Source: Parabacteroides merdae ATCC 43184 (GTDB lineage Bacteria > Bacteroidota > Bacteroidia > Bacteroidales > Tannerellaceae). From it: DNA of 64,000 bases. Positions within the stretch are counted from its first letter, which is position 1. Every line of letters starts with the position of its first letter. Location of the stretch: assembly GCF_025151215.1 (NCBI RefSeq), contig NZ_CP102286.1, positions 2,108,001-2,172,000 on the forward strand, written 5' to 3'. The translations under genes and the position numbers were made by a program. Below the pieces are notes generated by a model. The model had not been told where the DNA came from, did no database searches, and worked only from the letters and a program-made list of their open reading frames with translations. Shown piece by piece: positions 34,701-41,041 of this stretch.

Positions 34701-34959
34701 GGATGGTTTTGCCCCCTTTTACAGAAACACTGTACTTACCATCCACATCCGTGATGGAACCATTGGTCGTCCCCTTTTCCATCACGTTCACGCCAATCAG
34801 AGGTTCACCCGACTGGTCTTTTACGACACCGGTAATCGTCACATTCTGAGCAAAAGACTGGGTAACAAACAGCCCTAACAGAATTGAAATCAAACCGAAT
34901 CGTAGCAAAAAATTCAATTTACACTTTTGCATTTTGATTTTAGGTAATATATTAGACAT
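31777..34959 (-). CDS. SusC/RagA TonB-linked outer membrane transporter (second pair)
   Basis: Outer-membrane importer of 1060 residues; an internal ATG at 34932 (MQKCKLNFLLRF) is an alternative start just before the signal segment ending SFAQN. It has a CarboxypepD_reg-like domain (ITGVVKDQSGEPLIGVNVMEKG), the LEEVVVIGYGTAKKKDLTGAIS motif, a plug with SVQIRGKNTLSAGSDPLYVLDGVIFNGDLSDINP, and a barrel ending YNISFNFTL. Unlike the first SusC it lacks an STN domain, so it should not signal through FecR; control by a hybrid two-component or other regulator is expected. Its upstream region is cut by the ICE about 350 bases away. Confidence 0.95.
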   Translation of the reverse strand: MSNILPKIKMQKCKLNFLLRFGLISILLGLFVTQSFAQNVTITGVVKDQSGEPLIGVNVMEKGTTNGSITDVDGKYSVSVKGGKTILVFSYIGYISQEIPVGNQKTLNVTMKEDTEELEEVVVIGYGTAKKKDLTGAISTVKAESLEKETPRSVQDLLRANAPGVSIGASVNAEGTASVQIRGKNTLSAGSDPLYVLDGVIFNGDLSDINPMDVQSIDVLKDASSVAVYGAKAANGVIAITTKKGKTGKPVVNFNSNFGWVQANSVPEVVDGAGFVKFRQEYSESLLTPEELAAKKGMYDDPRTLGSLGVDPLTWYNYDQSTPATALPSEEQMLTTWLGRLNFKNIEIQNYLNGVETDWTDLVFQTGFQQDYTASISNRTDNFSYFWSMGYADREGVKVGDRFKTFRTRLNLESKVTDFLTIGLNSSFGTKDKGALSADVGQRTNNSPFTTNEIDDPDSPYRMYPSGDNNTKNPFFDNLYRDRKDMEHKLNANIYAIVKLPFGFEYQMNFNPYYKWYEYYNHDSSQHPEWAGEGGKSERKNQKTFNWQIDNIVRWKKEFGKHRVEATFLQNAEKGQFWETIAKASQFTPSDILGYHNIGAGTVPVVSSNDTYKTGDALMGRLFYSFADRYMVTASVRRDGYSAFGQMNPRATFPAVALGWVFTSEKFMEPASSWLNYGKLRFSWGQNGNRDIGQYDALAKLNSGLHPYIDQNGNIYVTSQIYVDRMANKGLKWERTSSYNIGLDFSLFNDRLRGSMETYMTETTDLLVDRALPSILGFASVKANLGKLANKGFELSLNGDIIRTNDFTWTSSGSFSFNRRKLKSLYGDMEDVLDENGNVIGQKEKDDPKNGWFIGHDPDQIWDYEFGGVWQLGQEEEASKYGCKPGDFRFIDQDGNGVLDDDDKTFQGYKTPRFFWSWRNEFIYKDFSLSFMLYSDIGHYDYYNHASNSGGMFDRYSTYDQPRWTPENPTNEYGRIGSYRFANYYKKKTFVRMDNISLSYAVPKDFLKKFKVQNMRISLTARNPFTITGWDYFDVEATKKNRDDGLYGMRSYNISFNFTL

Positions 34960-35132
34960 AAAAAATCACAACAAAAAATTCCACTAAGACATTAACTGTC
35001 TGCAGAAAACCAAAAGGAAATATTTGAGAATAAAAACAAAGACATCATGATATTACATTTAATTCTTACTTCAGTTCTTAAGGAACTGTGGTGTGATAAA
35101 TCGTTTTTTTTGTGTTTAAATAAAAAATTAAG

Positions 35133-35164
35133 TTTGCATTTTCTAAATAAAGTGTGTATGTTTG
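35133..35164 (+). promoter_or_regulatory. Full Bacteroidetes promoter reading toward the ICE
   Basis: TTTG at 35133-35136 and TATGTTTG at 35157-35164 are separated by 20 bases, the best full -33/-7 match in the window. It points away from the second SusC and has no gene downstream before the ICE. It probably served a gene, such as a regulator, now separated by the insertion. Confidence 0.6.
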
Positions 35165-35307
35165 CGGCCAGAAGTTACGAAAAGAGTGTAATTTATTGGA
35201 AATGAGCGTAGGTTAATTGCTCTTGATAGTAATAGGTTACGATTTAGTTAGTTATCTACTGCATTATCCTTCTGCGCGTTGCGTAACCTTCAAAGAACTC
35301 TTCGTAT

Positions 35308-35317
35308 GCAAAAGTAG
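35308..35317 (-). promoter_or_regulatory. Candidate ICE attachment core or -7 box
   Basis: CTACTTTTGC on the minus strand differs by one base from the GTAnnTTTGC core that I recall for CTnDOT-family attachment sites. It also contains TACTTTTG, a -7 box facing susC. It lies at the change from Sus-locus DNA to ICE-type DNA. The exact junction is not proven. Confidence 0.35.
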
Positions 35318-35387
35318 CTATTTAATTCGAGATTTTGATATAAACTCCCGTTTTTTATCCCCTCATTCATAAGAATTTTCCGTAAAA

Positions 35388-35516
35388 GCGGTATTGTCCG
35401 TCGGCACACCATTGCCCAAAACGAGTTTGGAACAAACGTGTGCCGACTACCGCATAGCTGGAGAAAAGGGCATTGCCTCACGCCTAAACGATGTTTAGAC
35501 AGATGAAGCAATGCCC
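35388..35516. repeat. Two strong hairpins near the ICE end
   Basis: Hairpin A: GCGGTA...CGGCACAC (35388-35409) pairs with GTGTGCCG...TACCGC (35438-35453). Hairpin B: GGGCATTGC (35468-35476) pairs with GCAATGCCC (35508-35516), with an inner CTAAAC/GTTTAG stem, and is flanked by A and T runs like a two-way terminator. An ORF of 73 codons across them is not credible. Confidence 0.6.
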
Positions 35517-35620
35517 CTTTCTTTTGCGCCTATGCCAAGAGGTGCTTTTACGGGTTTTCAAATGATTTTTCTTTTTTCGCTGTCTCTTTTGCCGGAAGCG
35601 GAAAGTGAATGCAGAGTGTG

Positions 35621-35884
35621 TCAGCCTGCCCCATGAATGAAACAGGCGCCCACACACAGCCGGACAAACCGGGAAGAATGATTGTTGCCACCCGGCTGAA
35701 CAAGTTCCGTCGGATCGGAAACAATCATACTTCCTTTGTTGTGGTTTGCCCTTTTCACGCTTCCGGTGATGTCTTTTTCCTTTTGGTGATTCTTTTTTTT
35801 ACGGATTTTCCCCTGAAGTTTTTTTCTACACAATCTGCCTCTGTTTTCGTTTACCTCCATTTTGCGCCTTTCAGTAAGCCGCAT
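35621..35884 (-). CDS. Possible small basic protein at the ICE end
   Basis: An 87-residue frame beginning MRLTERRKMEVNENRGRLCRKK, very rich in Lys and Arg in its first half. A good -7 box (TACCTTTG, minus strand, 35910-35917) lies 26 bases before the ATG, which is the main support for a real gene. A second ATG (MEVNENRGRL) is an alternative start. No family is recognised. It reads outward from the ICE toward the Sus locus. It could equally be a chance frame in the GC-poor ICE end. Confidence 0.3.
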   Translation of the reverse strand: MRLTERRKMEVNENRGRLCRKKLQGKIRKKKNHQKEKDITGSVKRANHNKGSMIVSDPTELVQPGGNNHSSRFVRLCVGACFIHGAG

Positions 35885-36180
35885 CAGTCAGTCATTTTCG
35901 TTCTGGGCGCAAAGGTAATTCCGGGATTGGACGGGAAAGCAAGGTCAAGCCTCCTGTTTTCGGTAAAAATCTCCAGCCCTGCGGGTAGTATTTTGACCGA
36001 AAAACCTTGCATTCCCTAATCCCTACCTTTTCAAGCACCCGAAACGAAAACGACCGATGCGACAGAAAGACGCATAAAAAAAATGTCGGATAAACGAGAG
36101 GCAGATAAGATAGTTTGAAACTCAACTCCCTCAGCTCTTGAATCCGCATTAAAAACAAAAAAATCAAAAACAGCGAAGAT

Positions 36181-36396
36181 ATGACGGCAACGGCAAATTT
36201 CAGACAAATGGCGCAACACATCGGGTTGGCGATATGCGGCTTGATGATGCGCACCGCCTTCGGGGTGTTCGGCATCCTTTGGGGCATCATCAGAGAGATT
36301 GTAAACGGAGTGTTCCGAGTGGCGATAGGTGTAATCGTGGCTATCCTTTCCACCATTGCCTTCTTTGGCTTCATCCTTTGGTTATTCACCCTTTAA
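36181..36396 (+). CDS. Small membrane protein of the ICE
   Basis: Protein of 71 residues with an amphipathic start (MTATANFRQMAQHIG) and two hydrophobic stretches (LAICGLMMRTAFGVFGILWGII and VAIGVIVAILSTIAFFGFILWLF). It should sit in the inner membrane. No known domain is recognised. It is the first of a plus-strand row of small ICE genes, followed 11 bases later by the next. Such genes accompany the PcfK/PcfJ-like pair in Bacteroides ICEs, with unknown function. Confidence 0.6.
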   Translation: MTATANFRQMAQHIGLAICGLMMRTAFGVFGILWGIIREIVNGVFRVAIGVIVAILSTIAFFGFILWLFTL

Positions 36397-36407
36397 CCCT
36401 TACCGAC

Positions 36408-36629
36408 ATGGCAAAAAGAAACAGCAAGACGGCAGCGCAGCAGTGCAGATATTACGAGGTGGACAACATCTTCGTGTATATGGTGGAAACGTACATCAAC
36501 GGCAATTTTGAAACTTTCCGAAGATTGTACCACGAACTGAACAAGGACGCACGGAGGGATTTCATGGACTTCCTTCTCAGCGAGGTAGAGCCGACCTATT
36601 GGAGAGAGATACTGAAACAGATAATCTAA
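36408..36629 (+). CDS. Small conserved ICE protein
   Basis: Protein of 73 residues from ATG 36408 (MAKRNSKTAAQQCRYYEVDNIF). A longer frame from 36234 overlaps the membrane protein gene and is not likely. It is helical, with a Trp-containing C-terminus (EVEPTYWREILKQII). No domain is recognised. The spacing (11 bases before, 13 after) places it in one operon with the membrane protein and the PcfK-like gene. Confidence 0.6.
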   Translation: MAKRNSKTAAQQCRYYEVDNIFVYMVETYINGNFETFRRLYHELNKDARRDFMDFLLSEVEPTYWREILKQII

Positions 36630-36642
36630 AAATGACAGCGAT

Positions 36643-37059
36643 ATGAAAGGAACAGACCATTTCAAGAGAACGATATATATGTACTTGGAACAGCGTGCGG
36701 AGGAAGATGCGCTATTTGCAAAGAAGTACCGCAACCCTGCCAAGAACATGGACGAGTGCGTGACCCACATTCTGAACTATGTGCAGAAAAGCGGTTGCAA
36801 CGGTTTCACGGACGGAGAGATATTCGGGCAAGCCATCCACTACTATGAGGAAAACGAGATAGAGGTGGGCAAACCGATGGACTGCCAAGTGGTTGTGAAC
36901 CACGTTGTGAAACTCACGGCAGAGGAAAAGGCGGAGGCACGTCAGAACGCTGTCCGCAAATACCAAGAGGAGGAACTCCGCAAGTTGCAGAACCGCCACA
37001 GACCGTCAGCGAGAAAAGAAAACCAACCCCAACCCTCATTATTTGATTTAGGCTTATGA
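36643..37059 (+). CDS. PcfK-like protein
   Basis: Protein of 138 residues: a compact helical N-terminal part (KGTDHFKRTIYMYLEQRAEEDALFAKKYRNPAKNMDECVTHILNYVQKSG) and a long charged helix with a Gln/Pro tail (QPQPSLFDLGL). It resembles the PcfK family first named from the conjugative plasmid pCF10 and common in Bacteroides ICEs. Its stop overlaps the start of the PcfJ-like gene by four bases (ATGA), so the pair is translationally coupled. The molecular role is unknown. Confidence 0.75.
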   Translation: MKGTDHFKRTIYMYLEQRAEEDALFAKKYRNPAKNMDECVTHILNYVQKSGCNGFTDGEIFGQAIHYYEENEIEVGKPMDCQVVVNHVVKLTAEEKAEARQNAVRKYQEEELRKLQNRHRPSARKENQPQPSLFDLGL

Positions 37060-38387
37060 AACCGAAGACCAAGATACAGAAAGAGGTGGCAAGACTTTCC
37101 GCCAACCTTCGCCCCATATCAGCGACACAAATAGATTGGGCATACCGCCACTGCGTTGAGCATATCGGCTACCGCACCAAGAAAGGGAACATCACCTGTT
37201 CCGACTGCGGTCACGAGTGGCACAGCGACAGCGGACTATGCGACACCCTTGAAGGCTGCACCTGCCCCAAATGCCATGCCGAACTCAAAGTGCAGGACAC
37301 ACGCAGACGCATCTACAAGGAAACGCAGAATTTCAGCGTGATAACCACCTGCAAAGGGTATCAGGTAATCCGCGTGGCGCAGGTCAGATGCGAGAGCAGG
37401 AAAGGCGAACCGATGCGTTTCTACTGCCACGAGGTCGTGCAGCGTTGGATTTCACCCGACGGCAAGGTTACGGACATGGCGTTGCTCCGTGGCTTCCTTT
37501 TCTGCTATTGCGATGTGTGGGCATTAGGCAGCGATATGGAGGTAAGACCGCACAACAGCCTATACGATGATGTGGTGGCAAGAAGCTGTGCATATCCAAA
37601 GATGAGGATATTGCCCCAACTCAGACGTAACGGCTTCAAGGGCGATTTCCACGGCATCTCCCCCGTGCGTCTTTTCAAAGCCTTGCTTTCAGACCCAAGA
37701 ATTGAAACCCTTATGAAAGGCGGTGAGATTGAGGTCATGAAACACTTTCTTTTCAATACCCGTACTGCCGATGAATGTTGGGCATCATATCTGATTGCCA
37801 AGCGTCACAAGTATCAGATAGACAACCTCTCAATGTGGTGCGACTATCTGCGTATGCTCAAAAAACTCGGTCAAGACCTCCGTAACCCGAAGAACATCTG
37901 TCCCGAAGATTTCATGGCGGCACACGACAACGCAACCCGAAAAATTGAAGCCATACACGAGAAGGAAAGAGCCGCAGAGCAACGCCGTTGGGAGATTGAA
38001 AGGCGTGAGCGTGAGCAACAGCGACAACTCCAACGAAAGAAAGATGCGGAGGATTTCATCGCCAACAAATCCAAATTCTTCGGCTTGGTAATCACGGACG
38101 AGGAAATAATCGTCAAGGTGCTTGAAAGCATAGACGAGTATTACAACGAGGGCAAGACGCAGGGCATCTGCGTGTTTGGCAGTGGATACTACAAGAAAGC
38201 CGACACCCTCATACTATCGGCAAGGATTGGCGATGAGATTATTGAAACCGTAGAGGTGGACTTGCGAACCCTCGAAGTGGTGCAGTGCCACGGCAAGCAC
38301 AACCAGGACACCGAATATCACGAGCGCATCATAGACCTTGTGAACAAGAACGCCAACCTTATCCGTGAGCGGATGAAAGCGGCATAG
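37056..38387 (+). CDS. PcfJ-like protein with zinc-ribbon motif
   Basis: Protein of 443 residues. Two CxxC pairs (TCSDCGHEW and CTCPKCHAEL, around residues 49-72) form a zinc ribbon near the N-terminus. The middle matches the PcfJ family, and a long charged coiled-coil-like stretch (HEKERAAEQRRWEIERREREQQRQLQRKKDAEDF) follows, then a C-terminal domain with GICVFGSGYYKKADT. PcfJ-like proteins are common on ICEs and plasmids but their role is not known; the zinc ribbon suggests nucleic acid contact. It is coupled to the PcfK-like gene. Confidence 0.78.
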   Translation: MKPKTKIQKEVARLSANLRPISATQIDWAYRHCVEHIGYRTKKGNITCSDCGHEWHSDSGLCDTLEGCTCPKCHAELKVQDTRRRIYKETQNFSVITTCKGYQVIRVAQVRCESRKGEPMRFYCHEVVQRWISPDGKVTDMALLRGFLFCYCDVWALGSDMEVRPHNSLYDDVVARSCAYPKMRILPQLRRNGFKGDFHGISPVRLFKALLSDPRIETLMKGGEIEVMKHFLFNTRTADECWASYLIAKRHKYQIDNLSMWCDYLRMLKKLGQDLRNPKNICPEDFMAAHDNATRKIEAIHEKERAAEQRRWEIERREREQQRQLQRKKDAEDFIANKSKFFGLVITDEEIIVKVLESIDEYYNEGKTQGICVFGSGYYKKADTLILSARIGDEIIETVEVDLRTLEVVQCHGKHNQDTEYHERIIDLVNKNANLIRERMKAA

Positions 38388-38411
38388 CATAACCCCTAAA
38401 ACAACATTGAT

Positions 38412-38669
38412 ATGGAAGTAAGAATTGAAAGTATGATTTGTGTGTGGGATGATGCAATCCCCACGATGTTCCTTGAATTTGTGAACCTCCTCACTCTCAC
38501 AACGAGTGAGGGGGAATTGAGAAAGAGCGTAAAGGAGTTTGCCGAGAAGCACGAACTTGACAAGTTTTTCCTTTACGGCTTCGGCTCACACCATTTCTAC
38601 CTGCACCAACGCTACACAAGCAACCCCGAAATGGTGATGAAGAACAGAGTTCTGTCAGTACATTTTTAA
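38412..38669 (+). CDS. Small ICE protein of unknown function
   Basis: Protein of 85 residues beginning MEVRIESMICVWDDAIPTMF. No domain is recognised. The segment SEGELRKSVKEFAEKHELDKFFLYGFGSHHFYLHQRY is well-formed protein sequence, and the gene lies 24 bases after pcfJ and 19 before the DUF3873 gene on the same strand, which supports a real gene in the operon. Confidence 0.6.
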   Translation: MEVRIESMICVWDDAIPTMFLEFVNLLTLTTSEGELRKSVKEFAEKHELDKFFLYGFGSHHFYLHQRYTSNPEMVMKNRVLSVHF

Positions 38670-38688
38670 CCATCTAAAAAGCAACATT

Positions 38689-38922
38689 ATGACAACACGA
38701 ATGACCATCAACGGAGTAAGCACCTGCGCGGAAGCAGGTACGGAGAAATACGAGCGTTTCCAATCGGGTATCGGAAGACGCAGGCGGACACTTGTGCAGT
38801 ACGACTACCGCCACCCCATAGACAGAGAATTGTTCTCTTGTGTCAAACCCACGTTGGACGAGTGCCGAGCCGCACGGGACAAGTGGCTGAACGCAAAGAA
38901 GGGAAAGGAGGACAGACTATGA
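38689..38922 (+). CDS. DUF3873 family protein
   Basis: Protein of 77 residues. The pattern TMTINGVSTC...GTEKYERFQSGIGRRRRTLVQYDYRHPIDRELFSCVKPTLDECRAARDKWL is the DUF3873 family as I recall it, found on Bacteroides ICEs. It is short and basic, with no enzyme motif. The stop overlaps the next start as ATGA (38919-38922), so the two genes are coupled. Confidence 0.7.
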   Translation: MTTRMTINGVSTCAEAGTEKYERFQSGIGRRRRTLVQYDYRHPIDRELFSCVKPTLDECRAARDKWLNAKKGKEDRL

Positions 38923-39164
38923 ACACGACCTATCAAACGCTGATAGTCAAGTTCAGCGAACCTATCACGGCATTGGACGGTATCTTTGACGATACCGGAG
39001 CGTGGGGAACGGACACCCTCAAGGGGTGGATAGATGATTACGAAAGCACACGTTTCACCGCCACCGACAGCCATACGGCAGTCATCACGAGCGAGTACAA
39101 TATGGAATGTGTGAAAGAGTGGCTACAACGGCAGACCCCCATTTCCGAAATGCGAGAATTTTGA
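38919..39164 (+). CDS. Small ICE protein coupled to the DUF3873 gene
   Basis: Protein of 81 residues from ATG 38919 (MNTTYQTLIVKFSEPITALDGIF). The start is set by the four-base overlap with the upstream gene; an earlier in-frame start at 38838 would lie wholly inside that gene. Acidic, with no recognised domain and no signal or membrane segment. Confidence 0.6.
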   Translation: MNTTYQTLIVKFSEPITALDGIFDDTGAWGTDTLKGWIDDYESTRFTATDSHTAVITSEYNMECVKEWLQRQTPISEMREF

Positions 39165-39217
39165 ACGGGATGGCGGTGTCCGCACCGCCAATACTTAAAA
39201 CCCTAAAAACAAAAGAT

Positions 39218-39526
39218 ATGATAGCCAAGACGATATTACAGCAGATAGGCGGAAAACGCTTCACCGCCATGACAGGTAGCCGTGATTTCATAGATATGGG
39301 CAACGGCTTACGGATGAGCCTTGCAAGGAACAAAACAAGTGCCAACCGCCTTGACATCATCTATGACGAAGGGGCAGACCTCTACAATATGCGCTTCTAC
39401 CGCAGGACGTTCAGCAAAAAGACCTTTGAGTGCAAGACAAAGGACATTGCCGTACACGAGGGTATCTATTTTGATATGCTGGAGGAAATGTTCACGATGG
39501 TGACGGGACTTTACACACGCTTTTGA
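39218..39526 (+). CDS. Small ICE protein of unknown function
   Basis: Protein of 102 residues from ATG 39218 (MIAKTILQQIGGKRFTAMTG). The frame opens earlier at 39107, but that part overlaps the previous gene. The sequence NGLRMSLARNKTSANRLDIIYDEGADLYNMRFYRRTFSKKTFECKTKDIAVHEGIYFDML resembles small conserved ICE proteins that follow DUF3873. No enzyme motif is seen. It is the last gene of the plus-strand block; a hairpin at 39533-39550 follows. Confidence 0.65.
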   Translation: MIAKTILQQIGGKRFTAMTGSRDFIDMGNGLRMSLARNKTSANRLDIIYDEGADLYNMRFYRRTFSKKTFECKTKDIAVHEGIYFDMLEEMFTMVTGLYTRF

Positions 39527-39532
39527 GTGGCG

Positions 39533-39550
39533 GGGCGGCGAGAGCCGCCC
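39533..39550 (+). terminator. Terminator of the PcfK/PcfJ operon
   Basis: GGGCGGC (39533-39539) and GCCGCCC (39544-39550) form a GC stem with loop GAGA, then TACTTTCTTT. Confidence 0.75.
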
Positions 39551-39959
39551 TACTTTCTTTCAGTGAGCATGATGGCGGACAAAGAAAGTAGCAAAGAAAC
39601 CTTTGTCCAATCTGCGATAACTAAAAAATCCGCAAGTAAAACTTGCGGAGGCTATATATTGGGTCGTTATTTTTTGGTGGAGGGGAATGATAATCTCGAA
39701 CCGTTGAACTACACATTTCTGCTTCGTCTCCATTTCCCCCAACGATTTGATACGTTCAATCATTTTTGTTGTTCCTTTCTGAATTTTCCTAAATACTTTC
39801 TTCATAATTTCGCTATACTTTTTATGGTTAATAACTATGTTTTGTATTGCTCTCACAACACTTACAACTTGAAGTGTTATTTGGAAACCGATAGGCAAAA
39901 ATGGCTCAACGATGTCAATTAACGAGAAAATCCTACGATAATCTATCAAGTGATAGAGC
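39551..39959. other. Intergenic region between converging ICE operons
   Basis: Two further hairpins lie here: CTACTTTCTTT with AAAGAAAGTAG (about 39550-39596) and CCGCAAG with CTTGCGG (39630-39648). Long open frames on both strands (131 codons plus, 158 codons minus) overlap each other and look like chance frames in AT-rich DNA. I see no convincing gene. Confidence 0.45.
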
Positions 39960-39994
39960 AAAAGACGTGCCAAGTTAAATATGGCACGTCTTTT
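39960..39994. terminator. Terminator of the tra operon
   Basis: AAAAGACGTGCC (39960-39971) and GGCACGTCTTTT (39983-39994) form a perfect 12-base stem flanked by A and T runs. It lies 20 bases past the lysozyme stop, so it most likely ends the long minus-strand transfer operon, and it can work both ways. Confidence 0.85.
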
Positions 39995-40013
39995 GCCAGT
40001 TTTGTCAGTCCTT

Positions 40014-40541
40014 TTATGGGATATACAACAGCGCAAACTCCGCCTTTCTCCGTTTGAGCAGCATGGCGTGGCGTTTTCCTTTGTAGTTGCAGAAGGCTAT
40101 ATACTCACGGTAGATGTTCCTGTCACCAGCTTCCAGCTTCTTGATTAAGGTGCTTTTGGGGATTGTTTTGCTGCCTAACAGCTTCGCCGGTCCCACATTG
40201 TAAGCTAACGTGCCAAGCAAAATCGAATCAACCCCGAATTTACGGAACATGGCGACAAATTTGCGCAGGTCTTTCCGCAAAAGTTCATCCGCATCCCGTT
40301 TTGTCATGGTTCGTGCCGAATACTTCTCGTTTGGCAAAAGTTTGTGACCCCAACCGACGTATGGGTAGTGTTTTTCTGAGTGCCAGCCTTCAAAGTAGCG
40401 GCAGCATAAAAAAGCACGTTCCATAAGCGGCAGTCGGTAGATTGCCGCCTGCCCGTCCGTTCCCTCTTGGCGGCTGATCTGCGCGGACACAGAACAGACC
40501 GTCAGAAGTGAACAGAGCATTGTCATGAATACACGCATCAT
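40014..40541 (-). CDS. Lysozyme-like peptidoglycan hydrolase of the transfer operon
   Basis: Exported protein of 175 residues with signal peptide ending VSAQ. It has the phage-lysozyme (GH24-like) pattern: a catalytic Glu in CRYFEGWHSEKHYPYVGWGHKL, then ADELLRKDLRKFVAMFRKFGVDSILLGTLAYNVGPAKLLGS. In conjugation it should open the cell wall locally for the secretion channel. Its start overlaps the traQ stop by four bases. It is the last gene of the tra operon and is followed by a strong terminator. Confidence 0.85.
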   Translation of the reverse strand: MMRVFMTMLCSLLTVCSVSAQISRQEGTDGQAAIYRLPLMERAFLCCRYFEGWHSEKHYPYVGWGHKLLPNEKYSARTMTKRDADELLRKDLRKFVAMFRKFGVDSILLGTLAYNVGPAKLLGSKTIPKSTLIKKLEAGDRNIYREYIAFCNYKGKRHAMLLKRRKAEFALLYIP

Positions 40542-41041
40542 TTCAACAAGGGGCTGAAGTTGCCGATGGGAACGATGGTAAGATCGTCGTCCTTTACATT
40601 CCTGTTGTTGAAGTCAAATTCCAGTTCGTAGGAGTTGCTAAAGTTATCCTCCACCACCACGATGAAATTATGCGCCTCATCACCCGCCGCCGTGTAGTAC
40701 AGGCGGAATTTTTCGTTCTCCAGCAGGTAGCGGTCGTTAGGCAGGAAGGTGATGCCGTTATCCATTTTGAGCGAGCCTTCCCCCTCGAACTGGAAATAGC
40801 GGATGGTATAGAGCGTACCCGAAAAGTCGCCCTCCTTTTTCAGTTCACAGCGGATTTCCACTGTCTGCCCCTTTACTACCTTGTTCGGCACGGGCATGAC
40901 CTCCACCGTGAAGGGATAGGACTGCTGGATGTCCATGTCATCGTCACATGACACGAGGGTGAATGACATGGCGGCTATCAGGCATAACGCCACTGCCTTG
41001 AATATTGATGTTCTCTTGTTTCTGTTGTTCAGTATGTTCAT
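40538..41041 (-). CDS. traQ: Conjugative transposon protein TraQ (DUF3872)
   Basis: Lipoprotein of 167 residues from ATG 41041 (MNILNNRNKRTSIFKAVALCL). The frame runs on to 41116 inside traP, but the signal peptide and lipobox (TLVSCDDDMD) set the start. The mature part is a beta-rich DUF3872 domain (FTVEVMPVPNKVVKGQTVEIRCELKKEGDF). It is a periplasm-facing component of the Bacteroides transfer apparatus whose exact job is not known. It overlaps traP by four bases and the lysozyme gene by four. Confidence 0.85.
   Translation of the reverse strand: MNILNNRNKRTSIFKAVALCLIAAMSFTLVSCDDDMDIQQSYPFTVEVMPVPNKVVKGQTVEIRCELKKEGDFSGTLYTIRYFQFEGEGSLKMDNGITFLPNDRYLLENEKFRLYYTAAGDEAHNFIVVVEDNFSNSYELEFDFNNRNVKDDDLTIVPIGNFSPLLK

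Noticed and set aside
35290..35511. 73-codon minus-strand ORF
   Set aside because: It runs through two strong hairpins and the likely ICE junction, and the sequence is not protein-like.
35909..35918. GCAAAGGTAA as the ICE attachment core
   Set aside because: It matches the core at nine of ten bases, but it also fits a -7 box for the small ORF at 35884 and lies well inside DNA that looks like ICE. Not chosen over 35308, though not excluded.
35892..36389. 165-codon minus-strand ORF opposite the small membrane protein gene
   Set aside because: Antisense to the better plus-strand gene at 36181; composition is that of a shadow frame.
39669..39715. tRNA-like 3' end on the minus strand (GGTTCGAG followed by CCCCTCCACCA)
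   Set aside because: No T-stem pairs around the TTCGA loop, and no anticodon or acceptor arm can be formed upstream.
39560..40036. 158-codon minus-strand ORF after the lysozyme gene
   Set aside because: It begins inside the lysozyme gene, crosses the strong terminator at 39960-39994 and overlaps another open frame. AT-rich chance frame.
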